Shown here one piece after another: positions 12,836-24,170 of a DNA stretch of 64,000 bases (its first letter is position 1; each line of letters begins with the position of its first letter). Position numbers and translations under genes: made by a program. The stretch covers positions 16,573,057 through 16,637,056 of the forward strand of contig NC_043746.1 in assembly GCF_902148845.1 (NCBI RefSeq). Reading direction: 5' to 3'. The stretch is from Salarias fasciatus. Taxonomy: Eukaryota > Chordata > Actinopteri > Blenniiformes > Blenniidae. The notes below the pieces were generated by a model. The model was not told the origin of the DNA, searched no databases, and saw only the letters and a program-made list of their open reading frames with translations.

Positions 12836-13055
12836 CTAATTATAGCCCCTGGTTTAAATATGGAGTTCCAACTTCTCCAAACTACCCATGTGGGCTGTCC
12901 GGGAGAAACACACGAGTATGGTGAGTCAGAAATATAATAAACCATTAAAGAGATGGAATACAGTCACATTCTGTCCAATCTCTCACCTCTCCACCTCGAT
13001 TTGCTCTCCTTCCTCGTCCACTCCTGCCTCCTCTTCCTCTCTTGACGCTGTCCAT
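11414..13055 (-). CDS. trpt1: tRNA 2'-phosphotransferase 1 (Tpt1/KptA family)
   Basis: The enzyme moves the splice-junction 2'-phosphate of ligated tRNA to NAD, giving ADP-ribose 1'',2''-cyclic phosphate and nicotinamide. Minus-strand coding exons in order: 13055-12987, 12736-12655, 12460-12291, 12014-11837, 11748-11692, 11586-11414. They join in frame to 242 residues (human about 253). The N-terminus is Arg/Gly-rich (KRGRGGRSGRGRRANRGGE). The family core follows: LSKSMSYALRHGA, DGFLFVEELL, NDKQRFKL, the IRANQGHS signature, VHGSYLRNW, RTHIHLASGLPG, LAVFIDV, and ENGVLLTPGD near the end. The family's catalytic Arg-His-Arg-Arg set is consistent with the Arg in ALRHG, the His in ANQGH and downstream arginines. 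In human TRPT1 sits next to FERMT3, as here. The start is head-to-head with zbtb3, so the promoter is probably shared. Confidence 0.95.
12769..12830. repeat. (AC)n microsatellite in trpt1 intron 1
   Basis: A pure AC run of 31 units, about 30 bases upstream (in gene direction) of the trpt1 exon 2 acceptor. The nearby polypyrimidine signal on the minus strand is followed by a long GT tract. Confidence 0.95.
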
Positions 13056-13967
13056 TAACACAGAAGCAGCGCAGTTCAGGCTGTCGTGATTTACAGTTGC
13101 ACTATAGATTCGACATACAGCGCGTATTTTTAAATACAACCAAATGTCACGCCGGTTCACAATCACACACACACATACTGTCAACAAACACGTCTTTCGG
13201 TTCTTCCTGTGTTTTCCACCTGTCCGCCGGCAGGTGGCGCTGTGGCGGGACAGGCAGCACGAGACTGCCACCATCGAGGTGGCTGCTGTGTTTTTGTCCT
13301 GGGAGGAACATTCCCCCGGACAGCTAAAGAGGGGCAGACTGGCTGCTGGTGAGGACATTTCTATCATACTGAGGCAGAAACTGAATTTAGACACCTGCGC
13401 CGCGGTGATTCAGACTCCGCGCCGGTAGATCTCACCTGTAAAGAGACGCCTGCCCGAGATCCCGGTGCTCAAACGTTCCCAGCGGCTCAGCTAACCTGGC
13501 TAACTAATGTTAGCATGCTTGGCTTGTCTGTTAACCTGCTTTTTAGAGAGATAGTATTCAGAATGGACACAGTTGGGCTTGTTTTGAAAGCGGATCATGC
13601 TGTTAACCATGTTTTTGTTTCACGTGTCTTGTCTTGTTTTTAATTCAACGCCATATGTTTTTAATAGCTAATGGACGATGACAACACTACGAACGAATCG
13701 GCGGGTTACCATGGAAACGTAACCTACGTTTGGGGCTGAAGAGACAAACAACACGTGAAGAGACGAACGACCATCATCTTCTGTGAGTATTTTGATTGTA
13801 ATTTCTGTGTTTTTCTTAGCTGTGATCTTTCAATTTAATTTCTCCATATAAATTATGAAACTAGGCAATAAAAATGGTTATGCCCTTCAATTCACAAATT
13901 GGATTGATGTTTGTAAAACATTATGATCATGAAATAATGACCTATTTCGTTCTCTTTCGCTCAGCTG
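13056..13967. promoter_or_regulatory. Probable bidirectional promoter region, trpt1 (-) / zbtb3 (+)
   Basis: The two start codons diverge across 912 bases. The segment contains a CTCF-like motif at 13227-13242. A likely zbtb3 non-coding first exon ends at a GT donor at 13783 (TCTTCT then gtgagt) and splices to the acceptor ending at 13964, three bases before the ATG. Several CACGTG-type sequences (13622, 13752) are present. I find no convincing TATA box. This is inferred from arrangement and splice signals. Confidence 0.55.
13227..13242 (+). promoter_or_regulatory. CTCF-like motif
   Basis: CCGGCAGGTGGCGCTG matches the vertebrate CTCF core (CCASYAGRKGGCR, consensus from memory) except at one position. 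It lies between the divergent trpt1 and zbtb3 starts. Confidence 0.55.
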
Positions 13968-16193
13968 ATGGAGTTTCCCCAGCATTCCCAGCAGCTCCTG
14001 TCAGCACTGCGGTCCCAGCGCCAGCGGGGCTTCCTGTGTGACTGCACGGTCCTGGTGGGCTCAGCGCGCTTCCTGGCTCATCGGGCCGTCCTGGCTTCCT
14101 GCTCGCCTTTCTTCCACATGTTCTACTCAGACTCTCCGATGGGAAATGGAGCCAGCAGCTCAGTCACACTCGACAGTGACATTGTCACGTCCGCCGCGTT
14201 TGGCTTACTCTTGGACTTCGTTTACGAAGGTGTGCTTCAGCTGGAGGAGTCTCCTCCTGTGGAGGACATACTGGCAGCGGCGAGCTTTCTCCACATGAAC
14301 GAGGTGGTGCGAGTGTGTAAGAGGCGGCTGCACAAGCGAGGTCCACTGGCCGAGGCTGACAGTACGCGCTCTGAAGAGAACACTGGCTTGAAAAGGGCAA
14401 CAGAGACGCAGAGGGAGGGTGGGAGTGATGGAGCCGAGCCCATGGCGAACAAGGCAGGACACTCTAATCCTGTAACCACAGCAGTGCCCCTCCTGTCAGT
14501 GTCTGCAGTGGGAGAGAGGGGTCAGGTGGAGTCCGTGAAGTCTGAACAAAGAAGTGGGGAGTCGTTAAAGTCTGTTCAGACCCCTCTGAGCCCTGACCTC
14601 GCTGATACCACCCAACCGGGCATGGATGTCCCTTTTCTTCCTCCGGGGAGTGAACTGATGCAGGGCGTCATCACAGGGCTGTCTGGTGGAGGTCACCCAG
14701 GGGCCCAGAGAGAGGGGTCAGCGCTCTGCAGTCCCGTCAGCACTACAGAGTCATACAGGTAGAGGTCTTCTTTTAAACTGAGGACACTTTAAATGTACGG
14801 CCATTATTGTCTTATTTATGTTCTTCTAATTTAATTTCCTTTTTTATTTATCTTTTTTATTCTTCTCTTTATTTCCAAATCACGTTGTTGTCTGATTCAT
14901 GCCCCGACAAGAATCAAACATAAATTAAAAGTCAAAACAGGGCAAAGTGAAAAAAGATTTCTCCGTTTTCAATGGAAATTAAAACCATGCTATTGTTGTC
15001 CACATGCCAATTGATTTTTATTCTTTGATGTTTATTATTTGATGCTCTGTAATAATTGTGATATTTTCTTTTGTTTCTCCAGCCACGTTACTAATCAGCA
15101 GCCATCATCCTCCTCATCTTCGTCCTTGGTCCCAGTGAGTAAGGCTGGCAGTCGGTCACTGGCTGCTCTTCCTCAGTCAGAGTCCAGCCTTTCTTCCAGC
15201 GCGCAGCAGGATGAAGCCCAGATGTCGCTTGATGACTCCATTAGGGAGGGACAAAGGATGTTCATGTTAATTCAAACGCCAGCTCCAACCTCTCACATAC
15301 AAACAAACTCAACATTCTCTGAACCCCACCGTGCGCCTCCTCAAATTCGCATTCAGAATGCGGTCTCACTCCAAGGCCAGAGCATCAGTGTAGCCCCAGA
15401 TCCTCCTCAGACCCGACTACTGGTCAGACCGCAGACTAACATCGGTAGAAATGGAAGATCTCATTCTCATGTTGGCGTCGTGGGGACAGACAGTAAAGAA
15501 GAGAATGTGAGCATCAAAGTAGAAGCAATTGTTATATCTGATGAAGAACAAGAGATGGAGAAAGAGGAGAGTGAAGAGGGAGCGGCCATGATGGATATAA
15601 ATGATGAGTTTGAAGATGACATTGAGGAGAAGGAGCTCAGCAGCTCTGATTTTCTCAGCTCTAACCAGCAGCGCCTCTTACAGCTGGCGTCGCATTCACA
15701 GGACTACACCTTCCCTCTGTCCCCCTCCTCTTCCTCCCCCGGCGCCGGAGCGTCGTCCCAGGACGCTTCCCCCTTCGCCATCTCCCTCATGTCTCCGTCC
15801 ACGTCTCAGCAGCAGCCGGACCATCCCAACTACTTCCAGACCTTCCAGGACTCGGTGGGGAACTTTGTGGAGGACGTCCCGACGTGCGGCGTCTGCGGGA
15901 AGACCTTCTCGTGCTCGTACACCCTGAGGCGCCACGCCATCGTGCACACCCGCGAGCGGCCCTACGAGTGTCGGTACTGCTACCGCAGCTACACGCAGTC
16001 GGGCGACCTGTACAGACACATACGCAAGTCGCACGACCACACTCTGCCCGCCAAGCGCAGCAAGACGGACATCGAGTCGTCGCTCCTGCAGCAGACGCCA
16101 CCAGCACAGCTGCCGCAGCCACCGGCAGCTCCGCTGCCGACACCGCAACCAAAACCGTCACAGCAGCCGCCGCCTCCACCACCTCTTAGCTAG
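13968..16193 (+). CDS. zbtb3: Zinc finger and BTB domain protein ZBTB3
   Basis: A BTB/POZ zinc-finger protein of the transcription-factor type, presumed nuclear. Two coding exons, 13968-14758 and 15083-16193, join in frame to 633 residues (human about 574). The BTB domain fills about residues 1-115 and matches human ZBTB3 closely ([59 protein letters not shown]). A long low-complexity middle follows, with an SVKSEQ sequence and an acidic stretch ([21 protein letters not shown]). Two C2H2 fingers lie near residues 532-582 ([21 protein letters not shown] and [17 protein letters not shown]). The C-terminus is rich in Pro and Gln and ends PPPPPPLS. The open frame of exon 1 continues only to a stop right after the donor, so the splice is required to reach the fingers. 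AATAAA lies at 16257-16262. Confidence 0.93.
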
Positions 16194-19095
16194 AACGGAC
16201 ATTTTATATATAGGAAATAGTTTTAGCTGTAAACAAAAACCCTAGTTCTATCTTTAAATAAAGTAGGTCTGCACATCTTTGAATTGTTTTCTCAAGCAGT
16301 CCAGTAATCCTGATGGACCCACAAGGACCGTGTAGTTTTGTGGAGCATGTTCTAAACATAGGATTCGAGATAATCATTACTTGAAAACATGACAAAAACC
16401 TCAGCCAGCCAGTTTTTTAAAAAAATGTCAAGTGTTTTGATCAAAATTTGAAAAATGTGCCCACTCATTCAAAATATTCATGAAATACTCAGAGATGCTC
16501 ACTGACTTTCAAAAATTAATTCAGAGAATGCGATAAATTACTTTGCATGTTTAAACGTGTCCAATCATGGTAATTTATTCTTAACGATTGTCTGAAACGC
16601 CTCACATTTAAAAATATTTACTGTCATTCAGAAGGAATTATTCAGGAAGTTTGTGACAAATCGGTCTGCTTTACTCTGCGCCCTCACAGGACCTGGTCAA
16701 AAAAGGAAAATAAGGAGAAAATGAAATATTTGTGAAAAATACTACAAACATTTGAACTTATAAAGCCCAAGGTGACTTTCTCAGTTGTTATTTTTTCCGA
16801 CATGCAGTTCAAACATTTCAATCAGGTGGAGATGGAAATTGCTCACCTTGAAAGGGTCAAAAGGAAATAATTGCATTCATTGAAATCGAAATTAATTTTA
16901 ATACCAGGAGCGAAAGTAATGTCTCGTCTTTTGAATTCTTCCAGTGTGACTGCATAATAATACCGTAAAAAAATTTAATAATTTCCTGATAGGCGTAAAA
17001 CTCATATAAACAAGGCCATGGGAAGTAGCAGAGCTGAAGGTGCTGCAGCATAAAACCTGCATCATTATCAAAATACTCCAACATAGACTGTTTACATGTC
17101 GATATCTGAAAAATCCCCTTATTAGAATCAGATTTTTTTGGTCAAGTTTGTACAAAAAAAAACAAAAAAACAAGGAATCTGACTCCTGTGTATCGTCACT
17201 GGGTACAAAAAGATACTTAATACTGAAAATTAAGGTAAGACTGAAATATAAACATTTTAAAACCACAGTATTCACAGTGTATGTAGTGATCAGTTCTTCG
17301 GGTAGAAAGTAGTGTGTTGTTACACAGTGGTTCCTCAGCCTGATCACAGAGTTCATCAGGGTAACGGTCTTGGGGAAGAACCTGAGTTTGAGAATGAGTT
17401 TAAGGGTGTGGTGATATACCCGTACAGAATTTATATTACTGACCAAAATCACACACATTTCACCATTTCTTGCATAAAGTCCCTAAATTGTTAAAATGTC
17501 TCGCTGGGTTTTTGAAAATATTGGCTACATGCCATTGAGCACCACTGTACTGTTACAAAATGTACTATTTTTACTATTTGTACCCTTAATATTCCTCACA
17601 AAAAAACAAATTGGACATAGATTTGACAACTTGCTCTAGGGTAGAAGTGAATGCTTTGCTCAGACACTATTGTTTTTGTAATTTATTATATTTTTAAAGC
17701 TGAATTCATCAATCAGCAGAACTGACTGGAAGGAAACTGTCACCTTTACATGAAATTATCCTATTTGATGTCATACCACTTTGATTTTCTGTCAAAGATA
17801 ATTGATCCCAATAAATGAGAATAGTGTAGCAGTGACGTTTCTCCTCAACCGCCTTCATGTTGATGTATTACTTGTCTCCGAGTCTTAGAGTGGCTTGCAA
17901 AAGTATTCATGCTCTTTTACACGTCACATTACAACCGCAAATGTAAATGCATTTTAACTGCGACCAACACAACATACTTTCCAGATTGTTTTTTAATTGT
18001 GAGAAATTCTGAAGATCATGTATCATTTTCCTTCCACTTACCAGTTATATGGCAGGTTTTGTTGGTACAATCCTAATAAAATACATTATTTATGATTATA
18101 CTGTGACTAAATGAATGAGTATGAATACTTTTACAGGCCCCGGTAAAACTGACCTGATATCTGTGCTGGTGTGTTACATTTTGTATTACGATGCATTTGC
18201 CGTGTTGTTTGTAATTTAAGTATTTCTGTCAGTGATTCATTCTTCTGGATATTCAATTGTAAGAATCTTATGATTCTTTCAACCACATGTTCATCTTGCT
18301 CATTTATAAAACTGCCTTGTGTTAAATCTGTGTACTTTGAATGATTACATCGACATATCTCACTGAGATTCATTATCACCTAAAGCTGTTCTGTCAAACC
18401 AACAGAGCGGTGTTCCTTCCCCTACAGGCACACTTATTTTAGTCTGCGAGTTTCGTGAACTCTTCTGTGCCAAAAACTGTCATTGCCATTTGTCCCCATT
18501 ACAGTAAGCAGTCAGAAGAGAATGACGAGGCAGCTGACGCAAACAGATCTCAGCATCCAGAGCTGCTGCTTAAACATGTGCATCCCTGCCTGTACACTAC
18601 ACACACACACCGAGTCCTGTGCATCCATATATCCAATCCCTTTTTTTTAAACTTTTTTAAACTGATGAGCACTCCTTCAGTGTTCTGCCTTTTCTTCAAT
18701 TTTCCAAATATAAACTTTTATGTGGTCTTGAAAAAAACTCTGAGTCATTGTTCACTATTGAGTTGTGTTCATTACATTCATGGTAGATAGTGTGTGCAAT
18801 CTCTTAATGTAACCATGTGAATAAATGCTGCCCAGTAAAAAAGAAAGAAGCCAGAAAATCAAACAATTCAGTCACTCAGTCTTTTTTTTTTCTTTTTTGT
18901 AATTTCACTATAAAAGTACATGCACAAAAATCAACTTTGTCACTTCTTACTCTGCATTACTTTATAAGCTGATCTTTAGATTTTCATAACTGTAGGTCAA
19001 TAATGAGTAAAATGGACAATACAACAGAAAATAACACTGAAGGGACTTCATGCTTCTTGCAGCCTCCGAAAATAAGTTTACCCTCTTGGATCTCT
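16194..19095. other. zbtb3 3' UTR and convergent spacer to rnaseh2c
   Basis: AT-rich sequence between the tail-to-tail ends of zbtb3 and rnaseh2c. It contains a zbtb3 poly(A) signal at 16257 and one non-autonomous Tc1-like element at 17890-18141. The open frames across 16.9-17.5 kb are short, biased and without recognisable protein features. I see no gene. Confidence 0.6.
17890..18141. mobile_element. Non-autonomous Tc1-like element (MITE)
   Basis: The element is bounded by inverted repeats GGCTTGCAAAAGTATTCATG (from 17892) and, at the right, GAATACTTTTACAGGCC (ending 18139), whose complement is GGCCTGTAAAAGTATTC. This matches the fish Tc1 terminal pattern (TTGCAAAAGTATTCA). At about 250 bases it has no transposase frame. 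A few arm mismatches suggest moderate age. Confidence 0.75.
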
Positions 19096-20149
19096 TCAGT
19101 CTTCAACAGGCCCATGGATCTGTGAAGAGATGCAATGTAAACATTCACACACAGCTCTATCTGCTGACGAAATCTAATGCGTCTATTGTTGTGAGTTTTC
19201 AAGGTAACTGTTAATCTGAAAAGAGGCTAAAATTTGTTCTCCATCAATTTCCATACCTAAAGGTTTCCCTCTCATAACTGTGTGTAAACTCCTAAAATAC
19301 TAAACTTTGAGTTATATTGAATGTTGAACATTAAATAGACACATCACATAAGTTGTAATGAGCACTTTCTGAAGACGATCTTATATTTAGATTCCAGAAA
19401 AGTCTCACCGCCTCAGCCAGCTCGGGCCAGTCCATCGCCATCACAACTGTATCATCAGAGTTTGGCGGCGTCTCCAGATTCCAGTAGGTCAGTTTGTCAA
19501 ATACAGAGGAAACCTTCACAGTCCTGTCCTGGACACACACAAAATACACTGTAGCAAAACCTTTCACACATCATATTTAAAGGACAGAAAACGCAGGTCA
19601 GGGCTAAGTGTAGTGGAACAAACGGTTTGTTTTCACTTACCTCCTGATCAGACCCGGGTTTGTTGATCTCTTTCAGCACCAGGCCGGTGTAGCCCTGTGG
19701 ACAGCTCAGCTCCTGCCCTCTCAGGCAGCGTCCTCTGAAGGATACTGTCTGCTCTGCAAGGACATTAAAGCATCAGCAGGGTTCTCTGGCACACAGTATC
19801 ATGAATGATTAATATGTTATCATGTACCATTCACCCTTTATCAACCTAATGCTTCTTACTGTCACCAGTAGTAAATAAGAAACAATAAAGCTGAGCTGAG
19901 CAGTTTGCCAGGACACTTTATTGTAGAACATAATTTTGTGCACAATTGATGATTGCTGTACTGGAATGCTGGATGTCACCCCGCACTCTGTTTACCTTGT
20001 TTGCGGTTCTTTGTGGTGGCGGTGAAGTACTGTGAGACCTGAGCTGGCCCATTATGTTCAATCTCACAGGGAGTGAGGTGGACTGGGGCTCGCTGGGCTT
20101 CGTTTACAGATGACACACAGAGACGAGTGACGCTTGTGTTGCAGGACAT
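19096..20149 (-). CDS. rnaseh2c: Ribonuclease H2 subunit C
   Basis: A non-catalytic scaffold subunit of the RNase H2 trimer, which removes ribonucleotides from genomic DNA and cuts RNA-DNA hybrids in the nucleus. Minus-strand coding exons: 20149-19996, 19753-19641, 19528-19409, 19119-19096. They join in frame to 136 residues, against 164 in human; the difference is mainly a shorter N-terminus and loop. Shared signatures with human RNASEH2[16 protein letters not shown] near the start, [44 protein letters not shown], and the C-terminal VED before the stop. The last exon is only 24 bases long, but IHGPVED after the splice mirrors human IHAQVPED, which supports it. A 5' non-coding exon probably lies at about 20314-20360. 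Confidence 0.93.
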
Positions 20150-20313
20150 CCTGCAGGTAGGAGAAAATTACTTTTTTTTCGCTGACGCTTGACAGGGTTA
20201 ACCTGGATACATACATAAGACTTGTAGAAGGCAGTTCTATCAAAGCCACAAAATTAAACGTTTGCACGCTGTTAATCTTGCTGCTTCGAGCTACCAGAAC
20301 AACTTTAAGTTAC

Positions 20314-20480
20314 CTTCTGAGGCAGTTTCCAACAGCAACCTGAAAAATAGATAACGTGATTTACTTCCGGGTCAGCTTCTGGCTACGATGCTGATTGGTC
20401 CAAACGTCTTCTTCTTACGTGCAGGGATCTTTTTGGCGGGTTGGTATTTTCTGCCTCCGCCAGATGGCGCCCTCTACTGA
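20314..20480 (-). promoter_or_regulatory. rnaseh2c promoter: ETS, CCAAT and CTCF-like sites
   Basis: Reading from rnaseh2c, a 5' non-coding exon has its donor at 20313/20314. Upstream of it lie CCGGAAGT (ETS/GABP type, 20363-20370), CCAAT (20394-20398) and a CTCF-like sequence TCAGTAGAGGGCGCCA (20465-20480, minus). ETS plus CCAAT without TATA is usual for housekeeping promoters. bscl2 points the other way, with its first visible 5' UTR donor about 0.75 kb to the right, so a shared regulatory region is possible. Confidence 0.55.
20465..20480 (-). promoter_or_regulatory. CTCF-like motif
   Basis: The minus strand reads TCAGTAGAGGGCGCCA, a near match to the CTCF core CCAGTAGAGGGCGC. It faces the plus-strand motif at 13227. 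Confidence 0.55.
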
Positions 20481-20603
20481 TATTTGTATATAAGGCTCCT
20501 TATTCCACATTACTTTGTTTTTGTAACTTTTGCTTCATTTCAGTTGTTTTCTTCCTGCCCCGAATTCAGAGAACTGTGACGCTGAAAATAGAATAGAATC
20601 TTA

Positions 20604-20646
20604 TAGAATAGAATAGAATAGAATAGAATAGAATAGAATAGAATAG
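20604..20646. repeat. (GAATA)n pentanucleotide repeat
   Basis: About eight to nine copies of GAATA in tandem, in the rnaseh2c-bscl2 divergent spacer. Confidence 0.9.
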
Positions 20647-20786
20647 CTTGAAAACAGGAACATATCACATCTAGGTGAAGTTTTACGGTTTAAAGAAAAA
20701 ACTAAAGCTGCTCAGCAATCAAATATATCACAGCAAAGGTTGAAAATATTTCCACATTTTCATCATATTTTTATGTTTCTACAGTC

Positions 20787-20789
<3 letters not shown>

Positions 20790-20823
<34 letters not shown>
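20790..20823. repeat. Poly(T) tract, 34 bases
   Basis: An uninterrupted T run. No SINE body is recognisable on its minus-strand upstream side. Confidence 0.9.
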
Positions 20824-20825
<2 letters not shown>

Positions 20826-21817
20826 CTTTTGTGGAGTTTTGCAAGAAATTACTCAATAATGACCTCAGACAGCTTAAAATAAAAGATTAATGCTGGGCTC
20901 ATACAATTTTCTGATACTGTATTTTGAGTATTGTTCATTGTAAATGTTTATTTTTCAATGTTTATTTTGTGTGTAGGTTGTATAGTTTATTGTTTTTCTG
21001 TTACATGTGATTTTGTGAGTTCTAATTTTCCCATTTTATCTTTTTGTTACTGCCCTCTTCCAGGTCCTCCTCCTTCTTCTCTCCTCCTCCTGTTGAAACA
21101 GTGGTCTGTGTTCAGGGAGGAGCAGTCTTCACATCAAACCTAAATTAAGCAACTTGAGCGCAAACTGACCCGGTTTCCTAACCGACCATCACTGGACAAC
21201 AGACACCAGAGGTGAGTTTTCAATGCAAGGCAAACATACATATGCATGAGATGCTTTTTAGTTTCAAGTCTCAACATATTTCTTGTCAGTCCCATGTTTA
21301 AAAAGTCAAAACTTGAGTTGTTTTTGATCTCATTGAAAACTGAGGTCATACTAAATGTGAAGCTTAAATAGATGAGGCCATTTGATCAACACTAGAACTC
21401 CATCAACTACTCCACCGTCAGTACAACCTGGCAGGAGCACAGAGGTGGATCCATACAGGACATAACACGCTCAGACTGGATGTCGACTGCTGATGACACA
21501 GCTTGGAGTCATCTGATGTGAGAAAGGCCTTTGCTTGTGACTGCGATTGGACTCAGTGGTTTTCTTCAGAACTCAGTGCTGTGAATGCGATGATTTGTGC
21601 CTGAAGATGAGCAGCCACGGTCTGTGAGACTTTACGACCTTATACAATGTCCTGTGTGTCTTCACTTCGGAGAAAATATGGATCACATTTCGTTCAAAAC
21701 AGCTGTTGGTGCATTTCAGTCATATTGTGGAGACAGGAGCGAGTCGTCTTTTTCTTTTAACAGTTCCCACAAAAGTTTTTTCTTACTACTTTTCTGTTTT
21801 TTGTGCTTTTAGATTTC
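20824..21817 (+). other. bscl2 5' flank with probable non-coding first exon
   Basis: A GT donor (CCAGAG then gtgagt, at 21211-21213) follows a likely 5' UTR exon. A polypyrimidine tract with TTTTAG ends at 21812, just before the bscl2 start codon at 21818. No other coding exon is recognised. Confidence 0.4.
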
Positions 21818-24170
21818 ATGGATCAGCAAAGCGTGCTGCTGTCAGGAGATGATGGAGACCCGTCTGAAGTCATCGGCCAGATGCTGCTGAGGGTCCAGGA
21901 TGTCGTTGCCATGGCAATGTTACGGGCTCGCCGCAGAGCTGTTCAGGGCTTCGTCGTGTTCTCCGTCATATTCCTGCTCCTCTTCCTCGCTGCCTTTTTA
22001 TATGGGAGTTTCTACTACACCTACATGCCCAAGGCATCCTTTTCCACCCCTGTGCACTATTACTACAGGTGCGTTTGTCGGGAAAACTGTAAATGTTGTT
22101 CTGTGACTGCGTCTTTATTATTGTTTGTCTCACTCCATTGTTCATATTTTCACACAGGACAGATTGTGGACCTTCTGCTTCATCTCTGTGCTCTTATCCT
22201 GTGGCCAACGTCTCCCTGATGAAGAACAAAAGACATGTATGTGTGTTTGCAAGCGTCTCACAGTTCTGCATCTTTTTGTGTATTACACTGCACTGATTAT
22301 ATTAAATTTCTGCTTTCAGGTGCTGACTTTTGGCCAGGCTTACCAGATATCTTTGCAGCTGGAGATGCCTGATTCTCCAGTCAATCACGACCTGGGGATG
22401 TTCATGATCAAGACGACCTGTTTCGCTCAAGATGGAGGCCAGCTCGCCTCCTCTGCACGTTCTGTAAGCTCCATGACGGCCATGCGTGTACTCATTCAAC
22501 CAAGTGTGTTTCAACGCCGGTTACCGCTCACCCCGGCGATCCACTGTCTCTGTTTCTGTGTGTTTCTCAGGCGAGACAGCTGCTGTCTGCCTCCAGCTCT
22601 CGCTTTGTGAGTACTGCCCCGACACAAAGCAAGCTTTTCTTCACACAGCCTGGTCAGAGGTGGATCTCAGCAGCCTGATATGACAGGATGAATGAGTGAA
22701 GCGATGATTACAACAATCACATATTTCCAAATATTTATCAGTGAACCATAAAATCTTGTGTATTATAAAGAAAGGGTAGTTGAAACATCTCACAAAGGGC
22801 TGGAAAATGAAGCGTGTTGGAGATGAATGTCTCTGCTGCTCTCAGGGAATACTGAGGTACCGGTCAGACCTGCTGAAGACTTTGGGAACGCTGCTGTTCC
22901 TGCCGGCCTTTCTGAGTGGAGTGTCTGAGCAGAAACAAGTGCTGGAAGTGGAACTGTTCTCACACTACGTAGATGACCCCGTAAGTTGTGGTCGTATCAG
23001 AGCAGAGTTTATTTAATTAGTGTCTGAGAACATTCATTTATATTGCCGAAGTCCTTTAAGAGGGTTGTTTCTCTCCACTTTTAGTATTCTCCCTCGTCTA
23101 CGGCTGTGATTGAAATCATCTCCCACAAGGTCCAGATCTACGCTTCTCAGCTGAATATTCACGCCCATTTTACCGGTCTCAGGTTAGAACAAATCACAGA
23201 ACACACTTATCTGCACCAAAACACTGCGTACATAGAGCCAACCGTCATCTCTGCTGAGGGAGAGCACTGTTGTCCCAGCGCGACGGGCTGTGAGGTTTTT
23301 GTTACTGAAAACATCAGGTTAAAAAAACAAGTAAAAAAAAAGAGTGTGCATTCTTCACAGATGAATATAGGTAAAAATTGATTGATATTGATTGAAAACC
23401 ACCACCTGGATCCAAACAAAGACGTCCTCTGGACTGTACTGTTACCAGGTCACATCACGGTGCTGTGATGAATTTTCTCTTAGTTCTGCTTCAAGGAGAA
23501 TTTTGCCTCATAATCCAAATTTAGTTAAGCTTCCTTTTGAAGATCCATAGACTACATCCCTGCTCATACGTGACAAAAGAAAACTGCACAGTGTGTTTGA
23601 AGAGGAAGCTGCTGTGATGTTTATAGACCTTAATACAACAGAAACAAGCAACAAACACACATCATCTTCCTTCATTCAAGCTTCTACAATTGTTGTAGAA
23701 ATGACTAATTGGTCTCATGAATCAGATAGGAAAAGACCCAAACAGAGTCATAGAGAAACACCTGTAGATGCTGTGATAATGGTCCCTGTTTTTTTTTTTT
23801 TTCTTTTTCCAACAGATATTTGCTTTTCTACTTCCCCTTGCTCTCTGCCTTGGTGGGCGTGGCCAGTAACTTCATCTTCCTCAGCCTCCTCTTCATCTTC
23901 AGCTACACCAGGCTGGCAATGCAAGTGGACTGGAACCCAGGGGAGGTGAGAGGAGAGAGCTGCTGCCTCCTGCTTTTCCAACAAGGCCGCATGTTTCACA
24001 AATGTGCCTCTCAGTGAGTGTGAGTGATAGGCTGTTTCTCTCCAGGTGTTGTAGCTCAGACTGATCTGTCTCTACAGCTCAGAACGGACGGACACCGGTC
24101 AGAGATGACGGAGGTTACAAAGGACCAGCAGGAGGATGAAAGTGATGTTGCTGACGGTATACAGAAATGA
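21818..24170 (+). CDS. bscl2: Seipin (BSCL2), lipid-droplet biogenesis
   Basis: Seipin forms an ER-membrane ring that nucleates lipid droplets. Coding exons: 21818-22068, 22158-22236, 22320-22463, 22571-22606 (36 bases), 22846-22980, 23085-23182, 23816-23945, 24078-24170. All eight join in frame to 321 residues, or 309 if the 36-base exon is skipped. TM1 is about residues 42-68 (FVVFSVIFLLLFLAAFLYGS). The lumenal domain carries HYYYRTDCG and the conserved glycosylation site N101-V-S, the place of the human N88/S90 disease residues. Then come MPDSPVNHDLGMFMI, RYRSDLL, SEQKQVLEVELF and YASQLNIHAHFTGLRY. TM2 follows (LLSALVGVASNFIFLSLLFI), then a cytosolic tail of about 40 residues, much shorter than the human one. 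Teleosts can have a second seipin-like gene. AATAAA lies at 24492-24497. Confidence 0.93.

Noticed and set aside
13144-13428. Plus-strand frame upstream of zbtb3
   Set aside because: It lies in the bidirectional promoter and contains a CTCF-like site. The protein resembles nothing known, and the splice signals point to a non-coding exon instead.
15696-16182. Reverse-strand frames opposite the zinc-finger exon of zbtb3
   Set aside because: They are shadows of the GC-rich finger and Pro/Gln coding sequence.
16898-17458. Minus-strand 186-residue open frame
   Set aside because: AT-rich sequence with Phe/Leu/Ile bias, no homology signature, within the zbtb3 3' region.
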